This document shows positions 6,963 through 15,868 of a stretch of DNA of 64,000 nucleotides, piece by piece. Where the stretch lies: NCBI GenBank assembly GCA_025998755.1, contig AP024674.1, positions 2,744,162 through 2,808,161 on the forward strand. Reading direction: 5' to 3'. The notes beneath the pieces were generated by a model that searched no databases, was not told the DNA's origin, and saw nothing but the letters and a program-made list of their open reading frames with translations. How positions within the stretch are numbered: the stretch's first letter is position 1; each line of letters starts with the position of its first letter. This DNA comes from Armatimonadota bacterium (GTDB lineage: Bacteria; Armatimonadota; UBA5829; DSUL01). A program made the translations under genes and the position numbers.

Positions 6963-9900
6963 TCACCAGCCTCCGCTTTTCACCAGCACCTGAACATCCG
7001 AGCTCCGGCGGGCGCGGATGAAGCGGCGGTTCTCGTTCCAGCCCAGCGGCACGCTTCCTTCGATGACGCCGGTTATCTTCACAATGTCACCGAGTCCTAT
7101 ACCGGACACACCCGATGGAAGCCGCACCAGTATGCCGGTGCGTCCCTGAAAGTCCTCCACGCCCGTCCCGTCGTCAATGTTGATGTAGGATCCCAGAATG
7201 TACTTCACCTGTCCGGTTGTGGTCACCAGGAGGCCGATGTTGTTCAGACCGCGACCGCCCCGGACTCCCGGCATCCCGGCGAAAGGGCCTCCCCCCACAC
7301 TGCGGCAGTTCATCACCAGCGGAACGGCCTCCGGGCCGCTCCCCAGTTTCGTGACCACGGGCGAGGCGATCTGCCGCTCCGAGGGAACATTGTTGATCCG
7401 CCGCTCGGACACGATTCCACTGATGGAGACCCTGTCGCCCGGGGATAGCCCGGAGATGTTGCTCTGGACTCGAATGCCGAAGCTGCGGTCCGTCTTCTGG
7501 GCGTAGAAATACCCCTCAGACGGATAGGATGCCGTGACAACCATCTCCGACAAGGTCACGGGAGTATTGAGCGGCAGGTCGCGAGGATGCGCCTTGAAGA
7601 CCAGCGCCGTGATGGTGGCCTTGGGGAACGTCATCGTGAAGTTCCGTGGGTCCACCGACGCAGTGAGGTCGGTCACTTTCCAGTCGATGTTCACCGGATT
7701 GCTGACGGGAGGATCATTGCGGTCGAAAAGACTGGTGGGACCGTTTATGTTCTCCAGTCGGTGCATCGTCACCTTCGAGACCGACCCCAGCCCCGGTACG
7801 CTGATCTGTGCCGTCTTGTCCCGATCCTCCGAAAAGTTCAAAACCCAGACAATGTATTCCGCAGTGGTGGAGCGCCACGTTACGTAGCCGCGAAGGTTGT
7901 GGCCATCGCTGAAGCTTGAGATGAAGCGGTCTCCCCAGAGCTCGTGCGCCTTCTTGAAGACCTTGTAGCCGGGGGTCTCTGTGCCGTCTCCCCAGGATGG
8001 ACCGAACCAGAAATGGGCGTGAGTGATGCCCTGCTCGGCCAAGACGAGGAGCGTTTCCGCGACACCCAGAGCGTGCGCCTGCCTACGGATCTGCGGTGTC
8101 CCAAGCCACCTCCAGTAGCTGACATTCCACTCCGTGGCCAGGAACTCGATCGTCGCGGGATTTCTACCAGATGCGACGACCCGTTCCCGGGCGCCGTTGT
8201 AGTCGCGTTCAAGCAGGCTCCTGACTTCACGCAGACCACGTTCTGCCGTGGCCGGCGTGTCGCCGTAGCTGCTGGCGAAGTGCATCAGCGGCCCGTAGGG
8301 ATGGTAAGCAATGAAATGCACCGGGTTCTGCGCATCCGCCAGAACAGCATCCAGCCAGGGATGCGCCCGCCCCGGAGCAGCAGTTGTGATGCAGGGCCCC
8401 ACCTTGATATTCGGGTCTACGTCCAGCATGGCCTGGGCAATCTTTTTGTAGATACGAGCATACTGCTCCGGCGTATGTGCCACCGGGGATCCGGGCGTGC
8501 ACCAGGGATAACCGAGTTCCGGTTCATTGCCGATCTCCCAGTATTCGACCCTGGGCGTGGGTGGCTCACCCGGGGCCAGGAGCTTGGGCCGCCCCTGCCA
8601 ATTTATGCTGTCCAGAATGGCCTGGTCCTCGGGAGGAAGGACATCACCCTGGCGATAGGTGCGAAGGATATGATTCACGTAGCGCACCCAGTGGGCCGCA
8701 AGTCTAGCCAGGGTTTCGTCGCTGGTGTCGGAGTAGTAGAACCGGCATCCACCGGAGGACTCCAGGGGACCAATCCCACGCGAATTCACAGTAATCACTG
8801 GCTGAGCCTCGTAGTCGCGGGCAAGACGCAACCAGGAGAGGGTGGTCAGCTCATACGGACCAGGCGTTCCGGTATGGCCCACCCAGGTTCCGCTCATGTC
8901 CTTCCAGTTGTAGGTATCCGCGTCCAGGCCGCCGGCCGGTCCGCGGACCGAAGAGCGACGCACCATCTCCCAGTGCTGCCCATTGCCGGCGCTGAGTGAT
9001 GGATGGGTTGTCACGTTCGTCGCCTGCCCGAGGACTCCGCGGCTCATCGGGCGCTGGGCAGCGGTCACATCCAGCACAAGTTGCTGAAGCTGAGTGACAG
9101 CCGTGGAGGGGGGGCCGTATGGGGAGGGGCAGAGGGAACCGTCCAGCGACACGGCTCGGGCGGTGAAGGTGTACTCCGTCTCGCTCCACAATCCCCGGGC
9201 GGTGGTCTGCTGCCACTGCTGCTTGGTCCGCCAGACCGGAATCGGTCCTATGGAACCATCCTCCTGCAGGTAAGCCCGCACGTACGATGACGGCTGCACT
9301 CGAATGAGATACAGGCGGTCATCCGGGTCGTCGGGGTGGATGGATAACTCAACCGTGTTGTAGGTGGGGTTCGCTGTCTGGATTGCGCGAGGCGCTTCGG
9401 CGACCGTCTGGCAGGGAGACCCCACGACAACCAATTCCACCGAGTTCTGGCGCCATCCGGTGGTGGCGTCTTGCGCCTCCGCCCAGCCATCGGCCGAGTT
9501 GATCAGAGGGTTGCGTGCCCAGGCAGGCCTTGCAAGAAAAGTCCAGCGGGCTGTCACGGTCCCGTCCCCACCAGTGGCATTTCCGCTGAACGTGACGCTG
9601 CACGACAGAGGTGTGATGTACTGGTCCTGCTCACCGCCCCAGGACCCGATCATGTATCCCCAGCGGCCCCCTCCGGTGGCGTCTGCCAGCTGCCAGGTGC
9701 CGCCGTACTTTGTGATGGTCGCGTCCGTCTTTCCCCAGGCCATGTAGCCCCGCCCCCGCGAGGGATCCTGACCGGACTGCGAATGATTGAACAGCACGCG
9801 GACGTTCTCAATGAGGTTATATCCGAACGGGTGCGTGGCGGACATCGTGACGGTGTAGACCGTCGTTCCGTCTGCCACAATGACCTCTGCGTCCACCGAC

Positions 9901-10031
9901 GGTAGACTGGAGATGTACACCGCCGCCGCGGCGCCCGGAATCAGCCAGAGGGCAACCACAGCGACCAACACGCGCAAAACACTCGGCCGCAGGCCGAAGC
10001 GGCCGGCAACTTTGGGAAGAGAATCAATCAT
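6963..10031 (-). CDS. Secreted GH39/GH51-like glycoside hydrolase, multidomain
   Basis: A 1022-aa exported protein. A Sec signal peptide (hydrophobic LRVLVAVVALWLIPGAAAA) is followed by a beta-rich N-terminal region to about 200, an FN3-like segment (about 210-320) and a TIM-barrel domain (about 330-760). The barrel has the clan GH-A pair: acid/base Glu503 in YWEIGNEPELG and candidate nucleophile Glu634 in FLATEWNVS, as in GH39, GH51 and GH79 arabinofuranosidases, xylosidases and glucuronidases. A beta domain follows, then a C-terminal OB-fold-like module (GDRVSISGIV; GDIVKITGVI) from about 860. I start at the ATG at 10031 (AGGGGA upstream), which removes an implausible 16-aa extension. It is transcribed alone. 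Substrate is unknown. Confidence 0.75.
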   Translation of the reverse strand: MIDSLPKVAGRFGLRPSVLRVLVAVVALWLIPGAAAAVYISSLPSVDAEVIVADGTTVYTVTMSATHPFGYNLIENVRVLFNHSQSGQDPSRGRGYMAWGKTDATITKYGGTWQLADATGGGRWGYMIGSWGGEQDQYITPLSCSVTFSGNATGGDGTVTARWTFLARPAWARNPLINSADGWAEAQDATTGWRQNSVELVVVGSPCQTVAEAPRAIQTANPTYNTVELSIHPDDPDDRLYLIRVQPSSYVRAYLQEDGSIGPIPVWRTKQQWQQTTARGLWSETEYTFTARAVSLDGSLCPSPYGPPSTAVTQLQQLVLDVTAAQRPMSRGVLGQATNVTTHPSLSAGNGQHWEMVRRSSVRGPAGGLDADTYNWKDMSGTWVGHTGTPGPYELTTLSWLRLARDYEAQPVITVNSRGIGPLESSGGCRFYYSDTSDETLARLAAHWVRYVNHILRTYRQGDVLPPEDQAILDSINWQGRPKLLAPGEPPTPRVEYWEIGNEPELGYPWCTPGSPVAHTPEQYARIYKKIAQAMLDVDPNIKVGPCITTAAPGRAHPWLDAVLADAQNPVHFIAYHPYGPLMHFASSYGDTPATAERGLREVRSLLERDYNGARERVVASGRNPATIEFLATEWNVSYWRWLGTPQIRRQAHALGVAETLLVLAEQGITHAHFWFGPSWGDGTETPGYKVFKKAHELWGDRFISSFSDGHNLRGYVTWRSTTAEYIVWVLNFSEDRDKTAQISVPGLGSVSKVTMHRLENINGPTSLFDRNDPPVSNPVNIDWKVTDLTASVDPRNFTMTFPKATITALVFKAHPRDLPLNTPVTLSEMVVTASYPSEGYFYAQKTDRSFGIRVQSNISGLSPGDRVSISGIVSERRINNVPSERQIASPVVTKLGSGPEAVPLVMNCRSVGGGPFAGMPGVRGGRGLNNIGLLVTTTGQVKYILGSYINIDDGTGVEDFQGRTGILVRLPSGVSGIGLGDIVKITGVIEGSVPLGWNENRRFIRARRSSDVQVLVKSGGW

Positions 10032-10222
10032 CGTAGGTTCCCCTGGGACGATCAGCGGAAAGGGTTTATCGGCTGGCAACCAGATCGGCCCATCACAATC
10101 ATATTACCACAGAGAGGCTGCCCCGGGAAAGCCGCGCTGAATCCATCCCTGAACCTGCCGGAGCTCCCATAGACAGGTTGTGCATTTGATCCACGCTGCG
10201 TATGCGGGAACCGGGGCTCCGG

Positions 10223-11020
10223 TCAGTCCTTCCTGCGGGGCAGCGCGCGTGTCGAACCCCCCGTGATGCCGCCGTCCACCAGCAGCGTCTGGGCGGTGAT
10301 GTAGGCGCTTGCGTCCGAAGCCAGAAACACGATGGCTCCGTCCAGGTCTGTGGGCTGTCCGGGACGCTTCAGGGGGATGCGGTCGCACAGATACTCCACC
10401 CACTCCGTGTCCTCGTACATCACACGCGTCTGCTCCGTTTTGAACCACCCGGGCGCAAGGCAGTTGACTGTGATGCCGTACGGCCCCCAGTCGTCGGCAA
10501 GGCTCATGGTGAGCTGCTTCACTCCGCCGCGGCTGGCGCCGTACGGGGCAAGCCCCGCGTAGCCGAAGACGCAGGTGACGGATCCGATGTTGATGATGCG
10601 GCCGTACCTGCGCTCGGCCATTCTCCGGGCAATCGCCTGTGCCACGAAAAAGGTGCCGCGCAGATTGGTGTCCAGGACCGTGTTCCAGTCGTCCCATGTC
10701 ACCTCGAATGCCGGTTTGCGGATGTTGCATCCGGCGTTGTTGACCAGGATATCCACCTTCCCGTAGTGCTCCCAGGCGTCCCTCGCCATGCGCTGGATGC
10801 TCTCGTAGTTCCGCACGTCCAGTTCCAGGGGGAGCGCGCGGCGGCCCATCTGCTCGATCTCCCGGCGGAACGGCTCCAGCGCCTCGATGCTGCGGCTGGT
10901 AATGACCAGATCGGCTCCCGCGCGCGCTAGGGCTCGCCCGAAATACTGCCCGAGACCGCGGCTAGCCCCGGTCACGATGGCCACCCGACCGCTCAGATCG
11001 AAGATGCTTGTGTCGCCCAT
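10223..11020 (-). CDS. Short-chain dehydrogenase/reductase with Arg in place of the catalytic Lys
   Basis: A 265-aa classical SDR that should oxidise or reduce a hydroxyl or keto group of a sugar or sugar acid with NAD(P). The cofactor loop TGASRGLG (residues 17-24) and NNAG (94-97) are intact, with Ser147 and Tyr160 in place. The Tyr-x-x-x-Lys motif reads YGASR, with Arg164 at the Lys position (codon CGC). That is unusual and may lower or change activity. The C-terminus has the expected DGGITGG. The ATG at 11020 begins the domain. It lies 23 nt downstream of a zinc alcohol dehydrogenase gene, so the two probably act in one catabolic route. Confidence 0.85.
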   Translation of the reverse strand: MGDTSIFDLSGRVAIVTGASRGLGQYFGRALARAGADLVITSRSIEALEPFRREIEQMGRRALPLELDVRNYESIQRMARDAWEHYGKVDILVNNAGCNIRKPAFEVTWDDWNTVLDTNLRGTFFVAQAIARRMAERRYGRIINIGSVTCVFGYAGLAPYGASRGGVKQLTMSLADDWGPYGITVNCLAPGWFKTEQTRVMYEDTEWVEYLCDRIPLKRPGQPTDLDGAIVFLASDASAYITAQTLLVDGGITGGSTRALPRRKD

Positions 11021-11043
11021 TGTCTCTGATCTCCGTCCCGGCC

Positions 11044-12075
11044 TCAGGGTTCCAGGATCACCTTCATCAATCCCGGCTCGCGCTCGTAAAGCCGGGCGAA
11101 CCACTCTGGTCCCTCCTCCAACGGAGCTGCCGCGCTGATCAGCCGGTCCACCCGCACCTTCCCGGCTGCGATCATCTCCAGACAGCGGGGGTATTCGCCG
11201 GCGGATGCGCAGGAGCCCTGCAGGGTGAGCTCGCGCGTCACCACCCACTGAAGAGGGAGGGTTACTTCGGGAGCCAGATTGCCCACCAGCGTTACCCACC
11301 CGCCCTTCCGCACGGACTGGACCGCCGCGCGGAACGCTTCCGCATTGCCCGCCGCGTCGAACGCAATGTCCACGCCGTCCCGCTCCGTGAGCGCCCGCAC
11401 CACGGAAGGCACGTCGCAGGAAGATGCATCCAGCAGTTCATCAGCGCCCAGCTCCCGGGCTAGGTCCAGCCTCCTGTGGTCCACATCCGAGACCAGTACT
11501 CGAGGACACCCCTCGGCCTTCAACGCCTGCATCAGCAGCAGGCCGATCATTCCTGCTCCCACCACCAACACGGAGCCGGCACGCTCGACCGGCGAGATGC
11601 GCACGGCATGTGCGCCGATGGAAACCGCCTCTACCAATGCGGCCTGACGGAACGAGAGGCCGTCCGGCAGCCGGTAAAGGATGCGCTCCGGGACAGCCAC
11701 ATACTCGGCAAACGCCCCGTCACGACGATATTCCCCGCAGGATACGCCCAGTACCCGTCTGCGGTCGCACAGGTTGACGCGCCCCTCGCGGCAGAACGAG
11801 CACTCGCCGCAGTAGACGGTGGAATCGAACGTGACCCGCTCGCCCTCTTTCCAGCCCGACACGCCCGGCCCGAGTCCGGCGACCTCTCCCGCCGCCTCGT
11901 GGCCCATGATGACAGGAGGAATGCGCCTTCCCGTGCTGCCGTCCATGCCGTGGACGTCGCTGCCGCAGATGCCGCACGCCCGCACCCGCACTAGGACCTC
12001 CCCCAGCCCCGGCTCAGGGCCAGGGACGTCCCGGACAGAAAGACTACCGTACTGCTCCAGCACAAGAGCTTTCAT
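11044..12075 (-). CDS. Zinc-dependent alcohol dehydrogenase, polyol/sugar type (MDR)
   Basis: A 343-aa medium-chain dehydrogenase. The catalytic zinc site is visible (Cys in GICGSD, then GHEAAGE). The structural zinc lobe has four cysteines in CGECSFCREGRVNLC. The Rossmann motif is VVGAGMIG, followed by an acidic residue (SDVD), which favours NAD over NADP. The pattern resembles sorbitol/L-iditol, threonine and galactitol-phosphate dehydrogenases; the exact substrate is open. GCAGGAG precedes the ATG at 12075. First gene of the pair with the SDR. A 15-bp palindrome overlaps its probable -10 region. Confidence 0.88.
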   Translation of the reverse strand: MKALVLEQYGSLSVRDVPGPEPGLGEVLVRVRACGICGSDVHGMDGSTGRRIPPVIMGHEAAGEVAGLGPGVSGWKEGERVTFDSTVYCGECSFCREGRVNLCDRRRVLGVSCGEYRRDGAFAEYVAVPERILYRLPDGLSFRQAALVEAVSIGAHAVRISPVERAGSVLVVGAGMIGLLLMQALKAEGCPRVLVSDVDHRRLDLARELGADELLDASSCDVPSVVRALTERDGVDIAFDAAGNAEAFRAAVQSVRKGGWVTLVGNLAPEVTLPLQWVVTRELTLQGSCASAGEYPRCLEMIAAGKVRVDRLISAAAPLEEGPEWFARLYEREPGLMKVILEP

Positions 12076-12091
12076 AACGCACTCCTGCTCT

Positions 12092-12106
12092 GGCAGTATA
12101 ACTGCC
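12092..12106 (-). promoter_or_regulatory. Palindromic operator over the -10 of the dehydrogenase operon
   Basis: GGCAGT-TAT-ACTGCC, a perfect 6-3-6 palindrome 16 nt before the ADH start codon. It contains TATACT, a good -10 hexamer. I see no matching -35, so this could be a weak or activated promoter blocked by a repressor. Confidence 0.5.
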
Positions 12107-12168
12107 GGCCACAGTGTGGCGCACGCCCGAGCCGAGCCGCCCCGCCCGGGCCAAGAAGAGCAGGCGCA

Positions 12169-12198
12169 TTGCCGGGCGATGCGGTGGGCACGTATAAT
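12169..12198 (+). promoter_or_regulatory. Promoter of tRNA-Pro
   Basis: TTGCCG (12169-12174), an 18-nt spacer and TATAAT (12193-12198), ending 17 nt before the tRNA 5' end. Confidence 0.6.
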
Positions 12199-12215
12199 GG
12201 GGAGGAATCCGGAAT

Positions 12216-12289
12216 CGGGGTGTGGCGCAGTTTGGCAGCGCGTCCGCTTTGGGAGCGGAAGGTCGCCGGTTCAAATCCGGCCACCCCGA
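12216..12289 (+). tRNA. tRNA-Pro (UGG)
   Basis: A 74-nt cloverleaf with acceptor CGGGGTG/CACCCCG, D arm GGCGCAG...GCAGCGC, anticodon TGG in the loop TTTGGGA, T arm GCCGGTTCAAATCCGGC and discriminator A. The 3' CCA is not encoded. Confidence 0.95.
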
Positions 12290-12315
12290 TATCTCAGAAG
12301 GCCGTACAGCAAAAA

Positions 12316-12388
12316 AGCGGGCGACCGGGCTCGAACCGGCGACATCCAGCTTGGAAGGCTAGCGCTCTACCAACTGAGCTACGCCCGC
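12316..12388 (-). tRNA. tRNA-Gly (UCC)
   Basis: A 73-nt cloverleaf on the minus strand with acceptor GCGGGCG/CGCCCGC, D loop GCTCAGTTGGTAGAGC, anticodon TCC in the loop CTTCCAA and T arm CCGGTTCGAGCCCGG. CCA is not encoded. A TATAAT at 12399-12404 on the same strand is a plausible -10. Confidence 0.95.
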
Positions 12389-12452
12389 TTGCATGGGGAT
12401 TATACCATTGAGAGGCGCGCATTGCACGCCTCGGCGAAACGAGTTTCTTCGC

Positions 12453-12525
12453 GCCCCCGTAGCTCAGGGGATAGAGCAACTGCCTTCTAAGCAGTGGGCC
12501 ACAGGTTCGAATCCTGTCGGGGGCG
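12453..12525 (+). tRNA. tRNA-Arg (UCU)
   Basis: A 73-nt cloverleaf with acceptor GCCCCCG/CGGGGGC, D arm GCTCAGGGGATAGAGC, anticodon TCT in the loop CTTCTAA, T arm ACAGGTTCGAATCCTGT and discriminator G. CCA is not encoded. It reads AGA and AGG codons. Confidence 0.95.
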
Positions 12526-12677
12526 CATTTGCCCCGGAAGTTCGATGATGCCGGTAGCCGGGCGCTTCCTGGAAAACTAAACCGGAGAGCACCCTGGGCG
12601 GAAGGCAGGCGAGCCACACCCGATGAATCCGGCCCGGATCTCCGGCAAGTGTTCCCGACGCCCCTGAAAGTCCATCC

Positions 12678-13826
12678 TCACAGCGCTGGCTGGCCGGATT
12701 CCTGCAGGTCCATGGTCACGGTCACCTTCTTGCCCTCTCTCCAGAGCACCAGCTTCATCTTCTGGCCCACGCGCGCCTGCACGAACACCCCTACCACATC
12801 GTCTGCCGTGGTGATCTTCTGCCCGTCTATCTCCAGTATGACGTCGCCTGCCTCGATGCCAGCCCGCGAGGCGGGGCTCGGCTGCTCCACGCGGACGATG
12901 AGCGCACCTTCCGCGGCGCTCATTCCCAGACGTCCCGCGATGCGCGTGGTCAGGTCGCGGACATAGAAGCCAGGCCAAGGTCTGCGCACCTTGCCATACT
13001 GTTCGATCTCCCTGACCACCCAGCGAACCGTGGAGACCGGCGTGGCGAACCCGATGCCCTGCGCCTCCGATATGATGGCGGTATTCAGGCCGATGACCTG
13101 TCCCCTGAGGTTGCACAGCGGTCCGCCCGAGTTGCCCGGATTGATGGCGGCGTCCGTCTGAATCATGTTCTGCAGAATGGTGCCCCCAGGGCTTTTCAGC
13201 GTTCGCCCGGTGGCGCTCACCACCCCCACAGTCACCGTGTTCTTGAAGCCGAACGGATTTCCGATTGCCACCACCCAGCTTCCGATGACCGGGGCATCCG
13301 ATGAAGCCAGAGTCGCCTGCGGCAGATTCCTTCCCTCGATCTTCAGCAGCGCCAGATCGCTGGGCGGATCGCTTCCCAGCACCTCGGCCTCGAAGGCCTG
13401 TTTGTCGGGAAGAGTGACGGTGATTCGAGACGCACCCTCGATGACGTGGTGGTTGGTGAGCACCAGCCCCTTCGCGCCGTCAATGATGACGCCGGAGCCC
13501 TGACCGGAAGGTACCTCCTCGGCCTGAGGCTCACCGAAGAATCCCCAGAAGTCGCCGAAGGTGAAGCGGTATCGCCGCGCGGTGGTATCTATGTTCACCA
13601 CCGCCGGGCCCACCCGGCGCACCGCCTCGATGACCGGACTGCGCTCATCCGGCGCATCCACGCCGGAGATTGCAGCTCCCTGGACCGGCGTGATGGCGGG
13701 TCCGCTGACCGTCCAGACCTCCGGAGCCTTCGGACGCCCCCCTGCCAGCCTCGCGCCCAGAAAGCCTCCCGCCGCAGAAAGGCCAAACACCGCGGCGAGC
13801 AGGAGCAGAATATGCCGTCTAGCCAT
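12678..13826 (-). CDS. HtrA/DegP-like serine protease with PDZ domain
   Basis: A 382-aa envelope quality-control protease of family S1C. Residues 1-30 are a hydrophobic anchor or signal (ILLLLAAVFGLSAAGGFLG). The trypsin-like domain has the full triad: His127 in TNHHVIEG, Asp157 in SDLALLKI and Ser233 in NPGNSGGPL. A single PDZ domain spans about 285-375 (SRAGIEAGDVILEIDGQ). One PDZ and an N-terminal anchor fit the DegS/HhoA/YkdA type rather than two-PDZ DegP. The ATG at 13826 follows GGGGAC. It is transcribed alone and divergently from pdxT. Confidence 0.92.
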   Translation of the reverse strand: MARRHILLLLAAVFGLSAAGGFLGARLAGGRPKAPEVWTVSGPAITPVQGAAISGVDAPDERSPVIEAVRRVGPAVVNIDTTARRYRFTFGDFWGFFGEPQAEEVPSGQGSGVIIDGAKGLVLTNHHVIEGASRITVTLPDKQAFEAEVLGSDPPSDLALLKIEGRNLPQATLASSDAPVIGSWVVAIGNPFGFKNTVTVGVVSATGRTLKSPGGTILQNMIQTDAAINPGNSGGPLCNLRGQVIGLNTAIISEAQGIGFATPVSTVRWVVREIEQYGKVRRPWPGFYVRDLTTRIAGRLGMSAAEGALIVRVEQPSPASRAGIEAGDVILEIDGQKITTADDVVGVFVQARVGQKMKLVLWREGKKVTVTMDLQESGQPAL

Positions 13827-14001
13827 GACTGTCCCCGATCATACCTCCCCTGATAAGAGCAGTTAGCACGCAGCGCTGTTTTCCGCAAGCAGAGCCGCGC
13901 AAACCCTCCGCTTGCGGCAGCCGCCGTTCGCCGCTACCATGACCAGTGGCCGGGGCGGCCTCTGGCCGCCCCGCAAGATTTCGAGGAGCGAACACCAGAG
14001 C

Positions 14002-14613
14002 TTGACCAGAGAAGAGATCGCGGAGATCGAGCAGGCGCCGGTGATCGGCGTGCTGAGCTACCAGGGTGATGTGCGGGAGCACCTGGCGGCCGTTGAGGCG
14101 GCAGGGGCAAGGGCGGTGCCCGTGAACCGGCCGGAGCAGTTGCGGGAGTTGGCCGGGCTCATCATTCCGGGCGGAGAGAGCACCACCATCGGCAAACTGA
14201 TGACCCATTTCGGGATGGACCAGGCCATCCGGGAGCGCTACGAACAGGGAATGGCCCTTTTCGGCACGTGCGCGGGGCTCATCCTGATGGCGCGCGAGAT
14301 CGAGGGGAGCGATCAGCCCCGGCTTGGCCTGATGGAAATCACCGCCCGCCGCAACGCGTTCGGCCGTCAAGTCCAGAGCTTCGAGACTGATCTGGAGGTG
14401 CCAGATCTGGGAGGCGGTCCGCTCAGGGCCGTGTTCATTCGGGCGCCCTATATTTCGGCTGTGGGTGCGGGGGTGCGCATTATGGCCAGTTTCAATGAAC
14501 GCATCGTCCTGGCTCGTCAGGACCGCTTGCTGGCAGCCGCATTTCATCCGGAACTGGTGGGGGAGACGCGCCTCCATCGCTACTTCCTGGACATCGCGAC
14601 AGGGAAGGAGTGA
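14002..14613 (+). CDS. pdxT: Pyridoxal 5'-phosphate synthase glutaminase subunit
   Basis: Releases ammonia from glutamine for PdxS, which builds pyridoxal phosphate from ribose 5-phosphate and glyceraldehyde 3-phosphate. The class-I amidotransferase triad is present: Cys90 in FGTCAGL, His182 and Glu184 in FHPEL. The PGGESTT oxyanion segment is also there. The core (from VIGVLSYQGDV) has the usual length of about 190 aa. I chose the TTG at 14002, after GAGGAG, giving 203 aa with a 13-aa extension; the GTG at 14041 is an alternative. No pdxS is in the window, which is unusual because the two are commonly adjacent. The stop overlaps the next gene's start. Confidence 0.9.
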   Translation: MTREEIAEIEQAPVIGVLSYQGDVREHLAAVEAAGARAVPVNRPEQLRELAGLIIPGGESTTIGKLMTHFGMDQAIRERYEQGMALFGTCAGLILMAREIEGSDQPRLGLMEITARRNAFGRQVQSFETDLEVPDLGGGPLRAVFIRAPYISAVGAGVRIMASFNERIVLARQDRLLAAAFHPELVGETRLHRYFLDIATGKE

Positions 14614-15785
14614 CCTTGATCGCCGCCGCAGGTCCGGCCGGACGCGTAAGCTCCGCAGTGGCCGTTCTTCTGATGGCGGTGAGCGTGGTTGCGGGCGGAG
14701 CCGCGTGGCTGGTCCGCAACAGACCCGAGTCGATCGCACCGCCGGAGCGTCCGCGCCGGGTGACGCCCGTTCTGCAGCGGGAAGGGGACGGCAGCGAGCG
14801 TCTGACGATCTCCCCTGACGGCCGTACGGCCGCCTGTCTGGACTCCCACGGTTGGTTTCATCTCTACCGATCCGACGGCAGCCTGGCCCTTCGCCGCCAG
14901 TTTCGCGGGGCGTTTCTGATGGACGTCTCGGACGAAGGCCGCCGGGCCATCCTGGGGGGCGCGAGACGCGGTGGATGGTGGGTGCGCATCGTGGACTCCC
15001 GCGGCAACACCATCTGGCGGCAGAGCGGCCCGGGTTCCGTAAAGGGCGTGGCGATGACGCCCGACGGGACATCGGCATTCGCCACCGTGGAGGGGTCGAG
15101 AATGTATGTCTTCGACCTCGGCGGCTCGCCCCGATGGCGGCGCATCCGGACAGACATCCCGTTGGGCCCCGTGCGCTACAGCCCCGTCGCAGATGCTCTT
15201 CTCATCGAAACGGACCAGCCGCCCGGATTCGGAATGGTGGGGTTGGATGGCAGAAAGCGTTGGTGGGTCCGCCGTGGACCAGGACGCCTGTGGCTCGATA
15301 CGGCCGCCCAGGGAGCGCTGGTGCTGGCCACCTTCGAAGAACCGGGCGTTCATCCGCGCGCGGGGTTCGCGCTGTATACAGCGGTGGGCCGCAAGCTGTG
15401 TGAGGTGTCGCTGGAAGGTCTGGAGCCGCGCGGTGCCGTCTCTGCCGACGGCAACCGGGTGGCTCTGAGCTACCGCAGGAAGCTGGTCTCCGGCGAAAAA
15501 TGGGTCATGGAGCGCCGCGTCGGGATGTGGACGGCGCGCGGTCGGAGACTGTGGGAGGTGGGAGGTCTTTTCTTCAAGCCTGTGCTGGCGGGGCTGGTGG
15601 AGAATCCTGCCGGCGTGGTGGTGGCGGAGGACTACACGCTTCTTTCCGCGCTGGACGCAAGCGGAAGACTCGCCTGGCGAGGTCCGGCCCTGCGCCAGCC
15701 TCTGGTCTATCTTGTGCACGATGAGTCCTGGAGGCTGGCCTGGGCACGCTACCGGGATGGTTCCCTGGATCTGTGGAGCATGTAG
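14610..15785 (+). CDS. Membrane-anchored beta-propeller (PQQ/WD40-like) protein
   Basis: A 391-aa protein. Residues about 12-35 form one transmembrane segment (VSSAVAVLLMAVSVVAGGAAWLV), leaving the rest outside the cytoplasm. The body is repeated beta sheet with propeller-type turns such as LTISPDGRTAACLDSHG, GVAMTPDGTSAFATVEG and GAVSADGNRVALSYR, each about 40-50 residues apart. No enzymatic motif is visible. A scaffold or binding role is inferred. The GTG at 14610 overlaps the pdxT stop (GTGA), so the two genes are translationally coupled, although no functional link is evident. The TTG at 14616 is an alternative start. Confidence 0.65.
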   Translation: MTLIAAAGPAGRVSSAVAVLLMAVSVVAGGAAWLVRNRPESIAPPERPRRVTPVLQREGDGSERLTISPDGRTAACLDSHGWFHLYRSDGSLALRRQFRGAFLMDVSDEGRRAILGGARRGGWWVRIVDSRGNTIWRQSGPGSVKGVAMTPDGTSAFATVEGSRMYVFDLGGSPRWRRIRTDIPLGPVRYSPVADALLIETDQPPGFGMVGLDGRKRWWVRRGPGRLWLDTAAQGALVLATFEEPGVHPRAGFALYTAVGRKLCEVSLEGLEPRGAVSADGNRVALSYRRKLVSGEKWVMERRVGMWTARGRRLWEVGGLFFKPVLAGLVENPAGVVVAEDYTLLSALDASGRLAWRGPALRQPLVYLVHDESWRLAWARYRDGSLDLWSM

Positions 15786-15868
15786 TCCCACACCAGCTGC
15801 TGATTATGGAAGAATCCTGCCGGAGAGCTGCCTCCCGGTCGTGAAGTGCTCTCTGTAAGGAGACGGAT

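Noticed and set aside
12216-12525. tRNA-linked integration site of a mobile element
   Set aside because: No integrase, no partial tRNA duplicate and no attachment-type repeats near the three tRNA genes.
14580-15791. 403-codon minus-strand frame over the propeller gene
   Set aside because: The plus-strand frame has a membrane anchor, repeats and a coupled start; the opposite frame has none of these.
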